Assembly (NCBI RefSeq): GCF_014196745.1
Contig: NZ_JACIEH010000002.1
Location: 186,383 to 250,382, forward strand
Length of the DNA stretch: 64,000 nt
Reading direction: 5' to 3'
Source of the DNA: Sphingomonas kyeonggiensis
GTDB taxonomy: Bacteria; Pseudomonadota; Alphaproteobacteria; Sphingomonadales; Sphingomonadaceae
Part shown: positions 23,056 through 33,853 of the stretch, one piece after another
Layout: each line of letters starts with the position of its first letter
Numbering within the stretch: the first letter of the stretch is position 1
Program-made: the position numbers and the translations under genes
Notes under the pieces: model-generated
Database searches by the model: none
Told to the model about the DNA's origin: nothing
Seen by the model: the letters and a program-made list of their open reading frames with translations, nothing else

Positions 23056-25085
23056 GCGTGCAAGACTTCCTGCTCGAACTCCGCTCGGAGGAAATCCCTG
23101 CGCGCATGCAGGAAAAGGCGCGCGCCGATCTGGCCGCGCTGTTCGAGGCGCGCCTGCAGGCGCTCAACCTGCCGTTCGAAAGCATCGAGAGCTATGCCAC
23201 CCCGCGCCGCCTCGCGCTGATCGTCCGCGGCGTCGCCGAGATGACGGCGGCGGCGAGCGAGGAGCGCAAGGGCCCGCGCGCCGACGCCCCGGCCCAGGCG
23301 ATCGAGGGCTTCCTGCGCTCGACCGGCCTCAGCCGCGAGCAGCTCGTCGAGCGTGACGACGGCAAGGGCAACAAGGTGCTGTTCGCGGTGATCGACCGCC
23401 CCGGCATCGTTGCCGGCTCGGTGCTCGCCAGCGCGATCACCGGCGCGATCACCGCTTTCCCCTGGCCCAAGTCGATGCGCTGGGGCGCCGCCTCCTCCTC
23501 GACCGAAAGCCAGCGCTGGGTGCGCCCGCTCCAGGGAATCATCGCGCTGCTCGGCGACAAGCTGGTGCCGGTCGAGATCGCCGGCGTGAAGAGCGCGTCG
23601 GTAACCGTCGGCCACCGTTTCCATCATCCGGGCGGGATCACGATCGGCTCGGCCAACGACTATATCGAGAAGCTGCGCGCCTGCCATGTGATCGTCGACG
23701 GTGCCGAGCGCCGCAACATCATCGCGCTGGGCGCCAAGATGGCCGCGCAGAAGGCCGGCCTGACGCTGATCGAGGATGACGGGCTGCTCTACGAGAATGC
23801 CGGCCTCACCGAATGGCCGATGCCTTTGCTCGGTCGCTTCGACGAAGCGTTCCTCGACGTGCCGCCCGAAGTGATCCAGCTCACCGCGCGCGTGAACCAG
23901 AAGTATTTCGTCTGCCGTGACTCGGCGGGCAAGCTCGCCAACGCCTTTGTCTGCGTAGCGAACATCGACGCGGCGGACGGTGGCGAGAAGATCGTCGAGG
24001 GCAACCAGAAGGTCCTCGCGGCCCGCCTCTCCGACGCGCGCTTCTTCTACGAGACCGATCTCAAGACCCGGCTCGAGGACCTGACCCCCAAGCTCGAGAA
24101 GATCGTCTTCCACGAGAAGCTGGGCACGGTCGCCGACAAGGTCGATCGCGTCGCGAAGCTGGCGCGGTGGCTGGCAGAAGAAGGCATCGTCAAGGCCGAC
24201 CCCGACCAGGCAGAGCGCGCCGCGCGCCTCGCCAAGGCCGATCTCGTCACCGGCATGGTCGGCGAGTTCCCCGAGCTTCAGGGCCTGATGGGCGGCTATT
24301 ACGCCGCCGCCCAGGGCGAGCCCGCCGCCGTCGCCGAAGCGATCCGCGATCACTACAAGCCGGTCGGGCAGGGTGACGATGTCCCCACCGCGCCGGTTAC
24401 TGTGGCGGTGGCGCTGGCGGACAAGCTGGACAGCATCACGTCTTTCTTCGGCGTCGACCTGAAGCCCAGCGGCTCCAAGGACCCGTTCGCGCTGCGCCGC
24501 TCGGCGCTCGGCGTAATCGCGCTTATCCTCGACAATGGCCTGCGCTTCCCGCTCACCAAGTCGGCCAGCAAGGACGTACTCGACTTCTTCGCCGACCGCC
24601 TCAAGGTCCAGCAGAAGGAGGCCGGCGTCCGTCACGATCTGATCGATGCGGTGTTCGCGCTCGGCGGCGAGGACGATCTCGTCCGGCTGCTCGCCCGGGT
24701 GAAGGCGCTGCAGTCCTTCGTCACCTCGGAGGACGGCAGGAACCTGCTCGCCGGCTACAAGCGCGCCGCCAACATCCTCAAGAAGGAGACCTGGGCGCCG
24801 GGCGAAGTCGCGGACAACGAGATCTACGAGGCCGAGCCTGCCGAAGCCGCGCTGCGCGAGGCGCTCGATGTCGCCGAGCCCAAGGCCGAGGCCGCGGTCG
24901 AGGCCGAGGATTACGAGGCGGCGATGGCCGCGCTCGCCTCGCTCCGCGCGCCGATCGACAAGTTCTTCGACGACGTCACCGTGGTCGATCCCGACGCGTT
25001 CAAGCGCGAGATGCGCCTGGGCCTGCTCGCCCGCATTCGCGATGCGGTGAACAACGTCGCCGACTTCTCGAAGATCGAGGGCTGA
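23052..25085 (+). CDS. glyS: glycyl-tRNA synthetase beta subunit
   Basis: The 677-residue tRNA-binding subunit begins [20 protein letters not shown] at an ATGA overlap with glyQ, so the two are translationally coupled. Recognisable blocks are the [11 protein letters not shown] segment, [12 protein letters not shown]-like text ([10 protein letters not shown]), an HD-like region near [31 protein letters not shown], and the C-terminal anticodon-binding DALR-type helices ending [21 protein letters not shown] near-perfect inverted repeat follows the stop. Confidence 0.98.
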   Translation: MSVQDFLLELRSEEIPARMQEKARADLAALFEARLQALNLPFESIESYATPRRLALIVRGVAEMTAAASEERKGPRADAPAQAIEGFLRSTGLSREQLVERDDGKGNKVLFAVIDRPGIVAGSVLASAITGAITAFPWPKSMRWGAASSSTESQRWVRPLQGIIALLGDKLVPVEIAGVKSASVTVGHRFHHPGGITIGSANDYIEKLRACHVIVDGAERRNIIALGAKMAAQKAGLTLIEDDGLLYENAGLTEWPMPLLGRFDEAFLDVPPEVIQLTARVNQKYFVCRDSAGKLANAFVCVANIDAADGGEKIVEGNQKVLAARLSDARFFYETDLKTRLEDLTPKLEKIVFHEKLGTVADKVDRVAKLARWLAEEGIVKADPDQAERAARLAKADLVTGMVGEFPELQGLMGGYYAAAQGEPAAVAEAIRDHYKPVGQGDDVPTAPVTVAVALADKLDSITSFFGVDLKPSGSKDPFALRRSALGVIALILDNGLRFPLTKSASKDVLDFFADRLKVQQKEAGVRHDLIDAVFALGGEDDLVRLLARVKALQSFVTSEDGRNLLAGYKRAANILKKETWAPGEVADNEIYEAEPAEAALREALDVAEPKAEAAVEAEDYEAAMAALASLRAPIDKFFDDVTVVDPDAFKREMRLGLLARIRDAVNNVADFSKIEG

Positions 25086-25104
25086 CCCGAAGCTCTTGCG
25101 CGCG

Positions 25105-25208
25105 CTTTACCCCGGCGAAGGCCGGGGCCCAGTCCTTGAAAGTCACGCGCCCTGGCGCGTCTGCGACACGCACGCTGAGTCTGGACCCCGGCTTTTGCCG
25201 GGGTAAAG
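25105..25208. repeat. variant palindromic repeat (family A-like) after glyS
   Basis: The left arm ctttaccccggcgaaggccg then gggcccagtc pairs with the right arm gactctggac-type sequence ending ccggggtaaag (25190-25208). About 50 GC-rich bases lie between. The outer sequence (TTTACCCC/GGGGTAAA) differs from the GTCATCCC type, so this is a sister family. It could also serve as a transcription end for glyQS. Confidence 0.75.
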
Positions 25209-25261
25209 TCGAGAATTACCTTGTTTGCCTGCAATGATTTATCTTACGTAACCGGTGTCTC

Positions 25262-25280
25262 GCCGTGATTTGATCACGGC
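25262..25280. promoter_or_regulatory. palindrome upstream of ppdK
   Basis: A perfect inverted repeat GCCGTGAT (25262-25269), TTG spacer, ATCACGGC (25273-25280), lies 96 bases before the ppdK start in an AT-richer stretch that probably holds the promoter. It could be an operator for a dimeric regulator. No regulator gene is adjacent, so the assignment is speculative. Confidence 0.4.
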
Positions 25281-25375
25281 CAAGCAAATCTTGCCTTCTG
25301 ACAACGTAGTCAGCGGGTTTCCCCCTGTTCGCACCTGCGGTAGGCGCCTGCCCAAGCCTTTATGAAGGGACGGGA

Positions 25376-28035
<2,660 letters not shown>

Positions 28036-28039
<4 letters not shown>

Positions 28040-28557
28040 TCCTCGCGCTCGCGCTGCTCCAGGCCCAGGCGCTGCAGGCTCCGGACCCGGCGGACGCGCT
28101 CCGCCGGGAGCTGGTGTCGGCCCGCAGCGCCACCGCGGTACTGCAGCGCCGTTGCACCACGCCGATCCGCGCGGAGGTGAACCGCGCGCAGAAGTCGGCC
28201 ACGCCCGAGCAGCGCGCGCATCTCGCGGTCGGTCCTGCCGAGCCGGTGGTCTATCGCAGCGTGGTGCTGAAATGCGGGCCGGTGTCGCTGTCGGTCGCAG
28301 AGAACTGGTACGTCCCGGCGCGTCTCACGCCCGAGATGAACGCGGCGCTGGCCGGCGATACCCCTTTCGGCGCCGCGATCCGCCCGCTCGCCCCCAGCCG
28401 CCGCACCCTCGGCATCGCCACGCAGCGCGAGGATGCCGGTGTCGCCCCCTATGTCGTGCGCCAGCGCGCCGTGGTGCTCGACGGGCAGGGCCGGCCGCTC
28501 TCCGAAGTGGTCGAGAACTACACGCCCGTGATGCTCTGCCTGCCGGTGCAGCCCTGA
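28036..28557 (+). CDS. exported protein of unknown function coupled to ppdK
   Basis: A GTG start at 28036 overlaps the ppdK stop (GTGA), so it is probably translated by coupling. The 173-residue product has a very short, weak hydrophobic N-terminus (MILALALLQAQALQAPDP) that may be a signal peptide. It has three scattered cysteines and no recognised family. The coupling and codon usage like its neighbours support a real gene. Its function is unknown. Confidence 0.65.
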
Positions 28558-28568
28558 GCAGCCCCACT

Positions 28569-28652
28569 CGTCATCCCGGCGAAAGCCGGGATCTCGTGCG
28601 GCTATTTCCCCGCGCCATCGCCTGAGATCCCGACTTTCGTCGGGATGACGGC
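28569..28652. repeat. family A palindromic repeat, copy 3
   Basis: The left arm cgtcatcccggcgaaagccg then ggatctc pairs with the right arm gagatcccgactttcgtcgg then gatgacggc. The spacer gtgcggctatttccccgcgc is nearly the same as in the copies at 21073 and 61332. It lies between the convergent ends of the ppdK operon and the HhH-protein gene. Confidence 0.88.
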
Positions 28653-28672
28653 TTGAGGCCGCCTTCGGCCCG

Positions 28673-29191
28673 TCAGCCCTGCCCGAACTTCGCCGCGTGT
28701 TCGGTCTCGTTGCCGGCGGCGAGCAGGGCGGCCTGTTCGCGCCAGCCCTGTTCGGCGATCGTGCCCGCGGGCAGCTCGAGCCGTTGCTCCAGCGCCGTCT
28801 CGTCGGCCGGGGCCATCTTCTCGATCTCGCGATAGGTCTTGATGCCCAGCTCGTTGAGCCGCCGGGCGCGCGCCTCGTCGATGCCCTTGATCCGCACCAG
28901 ATTGTCGCGCCCCCAGCCGAACCAGCCCCGCCAGGCCGCACCCGGCTTGTCGTCGGCCACGGGAGCAGCGCTGGCCGGCACCTGGCTGCGCAGCGTCTTC
29001 ACCTCGGCCTGGAGCGTGCGGATGCGCTCCTCGGCCTCGTCGCGCGTGCGGGCGTGCGCCAGCTCCTCGTCCTGATAGCGCTCGCGCCACTTCGCCCCGC
29101 CCGAGCGGCTGGCCAGCCCCAGGAACCAGCCGGCGACGAGAGTCAGCCCCAGTGCCGCGAACTGCGTCGCGGTTTCGAACGGAAGCGCCAT
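28673..29191 (-). CDS. membrane-anchored coiled-coil protein with a helix-hairpin-helix domain
   Basis: The 172-residue protein starts with a single membrane segment (FAALGLTLVAGWFLGLAS, residues 11-28). A basic-acidic coiled coil follows (WRERYQDEELAHARTRDEAE and onward to about residue 70). The C-terminal helix-hairpin-helix fold reads DNLVRIKGIDEARARRLNEL, then GIKTYREIEKM, similar to the predicted 'flap endonuclease-like' HhH in small membrane proteins. HhH domains bind DNA non-specifically or act in protein contacts. The N-terminal 50 residues closely resemble the next gene upstream, so the pair arose by duplication. Confidence 0.75.
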   Translation of the reverse strand: MALPFETATQFAALGLTLVAGWFLGLASRSGGAKWRERYQDEELAHARTRDEAEERIRTLQAEVKTLRSQVPASAAPVADDKPGAAWRGWFGWGRDNLVRIKGIDEARARRLNELGIKTYREIEKMAPADETALEQRLELPAGTIAEQGWREQAALLAAGNETEHAAKFGQG

Positions 29192-29203
29192 GCTATTCGA
29201 ATC

Positions 29204-29800
29204 CTAGTGGGCGTGCTCAGGGTGTGACGGTTCCGCCTGGATCTGCGCATCGGCAGGCACAGGCTCCGCGGCGATCGTCTCGACAGGAACGGATTCGGCG
29301 TGCACCGGTTCCGGCTGCGGCTCGGCCTGCGTCACCGGCTCGGCCTGCACCGCCGGCTCGGCCTGTGCGGGCGCAGGCTCCGCAGCCGGAGCGGGCTCAG
29401 GCTCTGCCGCGACCGGCTCGGCATGGGCTTCCACCGCATGGGTGACGGCGGCACCGGCAACCACGCCGGCGACGGCAGCGGCCGCCACCGTGGCGGTCGA
29501 ATGGCCTTCCGGCTCGGGCGCAGGTGCAGCAACGGGCGCCACAGCAACGGGGGCAGGGGCCTCGGCCACGGCCTTCAGCTTCGTGTTCTCGGCTTCGAGG
29601 TCACGGATGCGGCGGGCGGAGTCGCGCAGGTCACTCTCGGCACGGTCACGATAGCCGGCATGATCGACTTCCGCTTCCTCGAGCCGTTCGCGCCACTTGC
29701 GGCCGCCGCCATGGCTGGCGAGCCCCAGGAACCAGCCGGCGATCAGCGTCAGGCCCAAAGCGGCGAACTGCGTGATCGTCTGGAACGGCAAATCATGCAT
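29204..29800 (-). CDS. membrane-anchored protein with Ala/Pro/Glu-rich tail
   Basis: Residues 1-60 repeat the layout of the following gene: FQTITQFAALGLTLIAGWFL then GLASHGGGRKWRERL and a coiled coil to about residue 75. Instead of a helix-hairpin-helix domain it has a second hydrophobic stretch (TVAAAAVAGVVAGAAVTHAV, residues about 100-120) and then some 75 residues of Ala/Pro/Glu/Val repeats (EPVxAEP-type). The tail is low-complexity and probably disordered. The role is unknown; it lies just behind the tad cluster on the same strand. Confidence 0.7.
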   Translation of the reverse strand: MHDLPFQTITQFAALGLTLIAGWFLGLASHGGGRKWRERLEEAEVDHAGYRDRAESDLRDSARRIRDLEAENTKLKAVAEAPAPVAVAPVAAPAPEPEGHSTATVAAAAVAGVVAGAAVTHAVEAHAEPVAAEPEPAPAAEPAPAQAEPAVQAEPVTQAEPQPEPVHAESVPVETIAAEPVPADAQIQAEPSHPEHAH

Positions 29801-29876
29801 CGAGTCGACCTCCCCTTAGTCTGGCGGGGAAACTATCCCGCCCGAAAGGGTCGCGCCACCGGAAATGGTTAAGGCG

Positions 29877-30878
29877 TTACTTGGCGATCAGCGCGTCGTT
29901 GATCGAGCAGGCCGCCGGGCCGAGAATGACGATGAACAGCACCGGCAGGATGAACAGGATCAGCGGCACCGTCATGATCGCCGGCAGGCGCGCTGCCTTC
30001 TCCTCGGCGCGCATCATGCGCTCGTTGCGGAATTCTGCCGAGAGCACGCGCAGCGCCGAGGCGAGCGGGGTGCCGTATTTCTCGGTCTGGATCATCGTGG
30101 TGACCACGCCGCGGATCGAATCGAGGTCGATGCGCTCGGCGAGATTCTCGAAGGCCTGGCGACGATCGGTCAGGAAGCCCAGCTCGATTGCGGTCAGCTG
30201 GAATTCCTCGCCCAGCTCGGGATAGGCCTTGCCCAGTTCCTTCGAGACGCGGTGGAAGGCGGCATCGACGGTGAGTCCCGCTTCGGCACAGATCACCAGC
30301 AGGTCGAGCGCGTCGGGCAGGCCCTTGCGGATCGCCGCACTGCGCTTCTGGATCTTGTTCTTCAGGTACAGGTCCGGGAACTTGTAGGCGAGGATGAAGG
30401 TGCCGGCGACCAGGCCGTACGCCTTCATCGGGCTCCACTCCGCGAACATCTCGGTGCCGTAGACGAAATAGAGCATCGGCCCGCCGAACGCGATCGGCAG
30501 AACGAGGCGGCCGAAGATCACCGCGACCGCGAATTCCTTGCGGCGGATGCCGGCCTGGAGCAGCTTGGTCTGCGCCTGCTTGACCTGGCTGTCCTGCAGC
30601 ACCTTCATCGACGAGAGCAGCGAGCGGATCCGGTCGGTGGTCTCGCTCTTCTGGACCAGCTTGGCGCGGCGCTTCGACGTGGAGGCGGTGATGCCCGCCT
30701 TCAGCTGCTCGCGGCGCTCGTTGAGCGACTTGACTCGCTTGGCCATCGGATCGCGCACCGTGGTGGCGGCGTAGATCGCCAGCAGCACCGCGAAGGCGGC
30801 GACTGCGGAGAGGATCGTCGCCACCCAGATGACGTCGACGCCCATGATGGTGGGACCGGAGGGAGGTGCGCCGTTCAT
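29877..30878 (-). CDS. tadC: Tad pilus inner-membrane platform protein TadC
   Basis: This 333-residue protein of the type II/IV secretion F family forms the inner-membrane platform for Flp pilus assembly with TadB. Hydrophobic segments lie near residues 15-40, 115-155 and 295-325. The F-domain text is FPDALDLLVICAEAGLTVDA, ELGFLTDRRQAFENLAERID and IIMTVPLILFILPVLF-like. It begins 5 bases after tadB and ends the minus-strand pilus operon. Confidence 0.93.
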   Translation of the reverse strand: MNGAPPSGPTIMGVDVIWVATILSAVAAFAVLLAIYAATTVRDPMAKRVKSLNERREQLKAGITASTSKRRAKLVQKSETTDRIRSLLSSMKVLQDSQVKQAQTKLLQAGIRRKEFAVAVIFGRLVLPIAFGGPMLYFVYGTEMFAEWSPMKAYGLVAGTFILAYKFPDLYLKNKIQKRSAAIRKGLPDALDLLVICAEAGLTVDAAFHRVSKELGKAYPELGEEFQLTAIELGFLTDRRQAFENLAERIDLDSIRGVVTTMIQTEKYGTPLASALRVLSAEFRNERMMRAEEKAARLPAIMTVPLILFILPVLFIVILGPAACSINDALIAK

Positions 30879-30882
30879 CGCA

Positions 30883-31863
30883 TCAGATCTCGAAATTGAC
30901 CATCTTGGCCATGATGAAGGCGCCCATGGCCATCCAGATCAGGCCGCCGCCGCCGATCATCATCAGCCGCTCGTCCTGGAAGAAATTGGCCATGTAGTTG
31001 TTGTTGATGAACCACACGAGCGTGAACACGATGAAGGGCAGCGAGCCGACGATCAGCGCCGATGCCTTGGATTCCGAAGACATCGCCTTGATCTTCAGCT
31101 TCATCTGCGCGCGCTTGCGCAGCACGTCCGCCAGATTGGCCAGCGTCTCGGCCAGGTTGCCGCCGGTTTCGCGCTGGATCTGGATGGTGATGGTGAAGAA
31201 CTGGAATTCGGGCGTGCCGAGCCGGTCCGCGGTTTCCTGCAGCGCGGTGTCGAGCGACTTGCCGATCTTCATCTTGTCGCTGACTGCGCGGAATTCCTCG
31301 CCCACCGGGCCGTCGACTTCCTGGCCGACCACGCCCATCGTCTCGGTGATCGGCAGGCCCGAGCGCAGGCCGCGCACGAGCAGCTCGATCGCGTCGGGGA
31401 ACTTGGACGTGAACTTGGCGACTCGGCGCTTGATGAAGAAGCCGACGACGAAGTGCGGCAGGCCGACGCCCAGGAACAGGCCGACGCCCAGCGCCAGCAG
31501 CGGCGGCAGGCCCTGCAGCAGGATCAGTAGGGCGGGAACCAGGGTGAGGCCGGCGCTGACCATCATGTACTGGCCGAGCGTCCAGGGCTTGCCGGTCATG
31601 TTCAGGCGCTTCTGGAGCAGTGCCGGATTGGGCAGGAACCGTGCGGCGGTGACGTCCATCTTGGTCGCGCGTGCCGTCGAGATGCGGCGCATCTGCGCTT
31701 CCATCGCATTGGCTCCCGCGGCACTCACGACGTGGCGCTCGCGCATTTCCTTCACGCGGCGCGCGCCCGCGCGCTCCGCCGATGGGCCCGAAAAGGCGAA
31801 CACCATCAGCGCGAGCACCAGGAAGGTGCCTCCAGCGAGCATCAATACCGGCAGCATGTCCAC
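30883..31863 (-). CDS. tadB: Tad pilus inner-membrane platform protein TadB
   Basis: The 326-residue partner of TadC shows the F-domain pattern: FPDAIELLVRGLRSGLPITE, GPVGEEFRAVSDKMKIGKSL, RLGTPEFQFFTITIQIQRET and GGNLAETLANLADVLR. Hydrophobic segments lie at residues about 5-25, 110-140 and 255-325. In related clusters the ATPase gene cpaF (tadA) precedes tadB. Here only 51 bases separate tadB from cpaE, so that gene is absent. Confidence 0.94.
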   Translation of the reverse strand: MDMLPVLMLAGGTFLVLALMVFAFSGPSAERAGARRVKEMRERHVVSAAGANAMEAQMRRISTARATKMDVTAARFLPNPALLQKRLNMTGKPWTLGQYMMVSAGLTLVPALLILLQGLPPLLALGVGLFLGVGLPHFVVGFFIKRRVAKFTSKFPDAIELLVRGLRSGLPITETMGVVGQEVDGPVGEEFRAVSDKMKIGKSLDTALQETADRLGTPEFQFFTITIQIQRETGGNLAETLANLADVLRKRAQMKLKIKAMSSESKASALIVGSLPFIVFTLVWFINNNYMANFFQDERLMMIGGGGLIWMAMGAFIMAKMVNFEI

Positions 31864-31914
31864 GCCGCACCGTCTCCGATTAGCTGACCACCGCGCAGCC
31901 TAGCCGCGCAATGG

Positions 31915-33207
31915 TTACTTCTTTGCCTTTGCAGGCATCTTCACCTTGAACTTGTCGAGCAGCGAGCCGCCGCCCTTGGGCTTGTCGCCCTTGGCCTTGG
32001 CCTTGCCCGAGCCGCTGTCGTCGCCGCTCGTATCGGCAATGCCGGCGATCCGCTGGGCCAGGTCGGCCAGCGGCGAGATCGCCTTGTTGCCCTTGCCCAC
32101 TTCGGCGATCGGCTTGCCCAGCTTGGCCGATTGCGAGGCCAGCTTGGCGTCGAAGCCGAGCAGGAAGTCGATCTTGCGCTCGATCGAGCCCTCGAAGTCC
32201 TTGCGGCTGATCTCGAGCACCGCCGCCTGCTGGATCTTGTTGGCGACGACGATCACCTGGGTCTGCGGCGCGTTCGACTTGAACCAGCTCAGGATGCGGA
32301 TCGCGTCGCGCGCGGCGGCCAGGGTCAGCTCGGTCACCAGTACGGCGACCTGCACGTCGGTGATCAGGTGCGGATGGTTGACCAGCATCGATCGCGGCAG
32401 GTCGACCACGGTGCACTCGAAGGCGGTGCGGATCTCTTCCTGCAGCTGATAGAAGGCCGCGCCGTCCGTCATGATCGGCGAGTTGATCGGCGCCTCGGCG
32501 CTGAGCACGGCGAGGCGGTCCGAGGCGCGCACCATCGCGCGCTCGATGAACAGCCCGTCGATGCGGCTCGGATTCTCGATCGCGTCGGTCAGGCCGCGGC
32601 CGGGCTCGAGGTCGAGCGCGAGCGCGCCGGTGCCGAAATGCACGTCCAGGTCGAGCAGGGCGGTGGTCCGTCCCTGGCGCTCGCCGAGCAGCCAGGCGAG
32701 CGAGGTCGCCACGGTCGAGGCGCCCGATCCGCCGCGCGTGCCGATGACGGCTATGGCGCAGTGTGGACGGTCGGCCGATGCCTCGGCCAGCTTGGGTGCG
32801 TTGAGCGCCGTCTGGGCCTGGGCGAAGGCGTCACGCAGCGCATCCGGATTGAGCGGCTTGAGCAGATAGTCGTGGATGCCGCTGGCGACGAGGTCGCGGT
32901 ACAGGCGCACGTCGTTGACCTGGCCCGATGCGATCACGATCGTGCCCGGCTCGCAGACTTCGGCGAGCGCGTTGATGTCGTTGAGCGGATCGCCGCTCTC
33001 GGACAGGTCGACGAACAGGATGTTCGGGCTCGCCGAGACCGACAGGGTCTGGACCGCGTTGCGCAGTCCGCCCTTGTTGACCTTTTCCGGCGACCAGCCG
33101 AGTTCGACGGCGATCGGGCGCAGGATCTCCGCCGTCGTCTCGTCGCAGACGAAGGCAACGAACGGATCGCGATGCCCGGTGCGGGCGGGATTGAAGGGGG
33201 CGTTCAC
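31915..33207 (-). CDS. cpaE: Tad pilus assembly/localisation protein CpaE (TadZ)
   Basis: CpaE is a ParA/MinD-like ATPase with an N-terminal response-regulator-like domain that places the pilus machine at the pole. In this 430-residue protein residues about 15-140 form the receiver-like part. The deviant Walker A is at about 155 (IGTRGGSGASTVATSLAW), followed by DLDVHFGTGALALDLEPGRG. A Lys/Gly/Asp-rich low-complexity tail (KAKGDKPKGGGSLLDK and KMPAKAKK) ends it. Its start overlaps the cpaD stop (ATGA). Confidence 0.93.
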   Translation of the reverse strand: MNAPFNPARTGHRDPFVAFVCDETTAEILRPIAVELGWSPEKVNKGGLRNAVQTLSVSASPNILFVDLSESGDPLNDINALAEVCEPGTIVIASGQVNDVRLYRDLVASGIHDYLLKPLNPDALRDAFAQAQTALNAPKLAEASADRPHCAIAVIGTRGGSGASTVATSLAWLLGERQGRTTALLDLDVHFGTGALALDLEPGRGLTDAIENPSRIDGLFIERAMVRASDRLAVLSAEAPINSPIMTDGAAFYQLQEEIRTAFECTVVDLPRSMLVNHPHLITDVQVAVLVTELTLAAARDAIRILSWFKSNAPQTQVIVVANKIQQAAVLEISRKDFEGSIERKIDFLLGFDAKLASQSAKLGKPIAEVGKGNKAISPLADLAQRIAGIADTSGDDSGSGKAKAKGDKPKGGGSLLDKFKVKMPAKAKK

Positions 33208-33830
33208 TTCGGCGACCCTCCACCCGCGTTCAACGTGGCGCCGCCGGCGCCCGAGGGCGGCGCCGCGCGGAAGGCGCTGACCGCCTTGGCGCTCGTCGCC
33301 GGGTCGGCGGTGGGCGAACCGGGCGCGCCGCGGACCAGATCGGCCGGATCGGCGATCATCGCGGCCAGGTTGGCGTTGGTAGCGCAGCCATAGTTGGAGC
33401 TGGTGCTCGCCTCGAACGTGTATTCGGCGGCGCGCGAATTGTCGGGGCAGCCCGGCACGCTGGCGGTCATCCGGGTGATGACGACGCGGACGGTGCCCGG
33501 CGCGATCTGGCCGGTGGTCACGGGCGCGCGATCCGCGAGGATCAGGCCGTAGCGGCCCGCCTCGGCGGCGACTTCCTCACGGCCGGTGGCGCCATTGGCA
33601 CCGTCGTCGATCGCGACGCGGTCGCCGTAGCGCAGGCTCATCGCCGACATCCAGCCGGCCAGGCGCTGGCTCTCGCCCGCGGCCAGGCCATAGCCGGTGG
33701 TCTGCAGGTCGAGCACATAGTCGTTGCGCTGGACGATCGGCTGGTGGGCCGATTCGACGCCGCCATTATAGGTGCCGCAGCCGGCGAGCAGCAGCGCCGG
33801 GACGAGCAGGGGAGTGAAGCGCGAGAACAC
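33204..33830 (-). CDS. cpaD: Tad pilus lipoprotein CpaD
   Basis: CpaD is a periplasmic/outer-membrane lipoprotein that supports the CpaC secretin. The 208-residue protein has the lipobox P-A-L-L-L-A-G-C. CpaD-type blocks follow: HQPIVQRNDYVLDLQ, LAGWMSAMSLRYGDRVAID and RVVITRMTASVPGCPDNSRA. NYGCATNANLAAMIADPADL near the end is a family hallmark. It ends in a Pro/Gly-rich stretch. It overlaps cpaE. Confidence 0.92.
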   Translation of the reverse strand: MFSRFTPLLVPALLLAGCGTYNGGVESAHQPIVQRNDYVLDLQTTGYGLAAGESQRLAGWMSAMSLRYGDRVAIDDGANGATGREEVAAEAGRYGLILADRAPVTTGQIAPGTVRVVITRMTASVPGCPDNSRAAEYTFEASTSSNYGCATNANLAAMIADPADLVRGAPGSPTADPATSAKAVSAFRAAPPSGAGGATLNAGGGSPK

Positions 33831-33853
33831 GGGCGATCTCCTCGTCGATCGGG

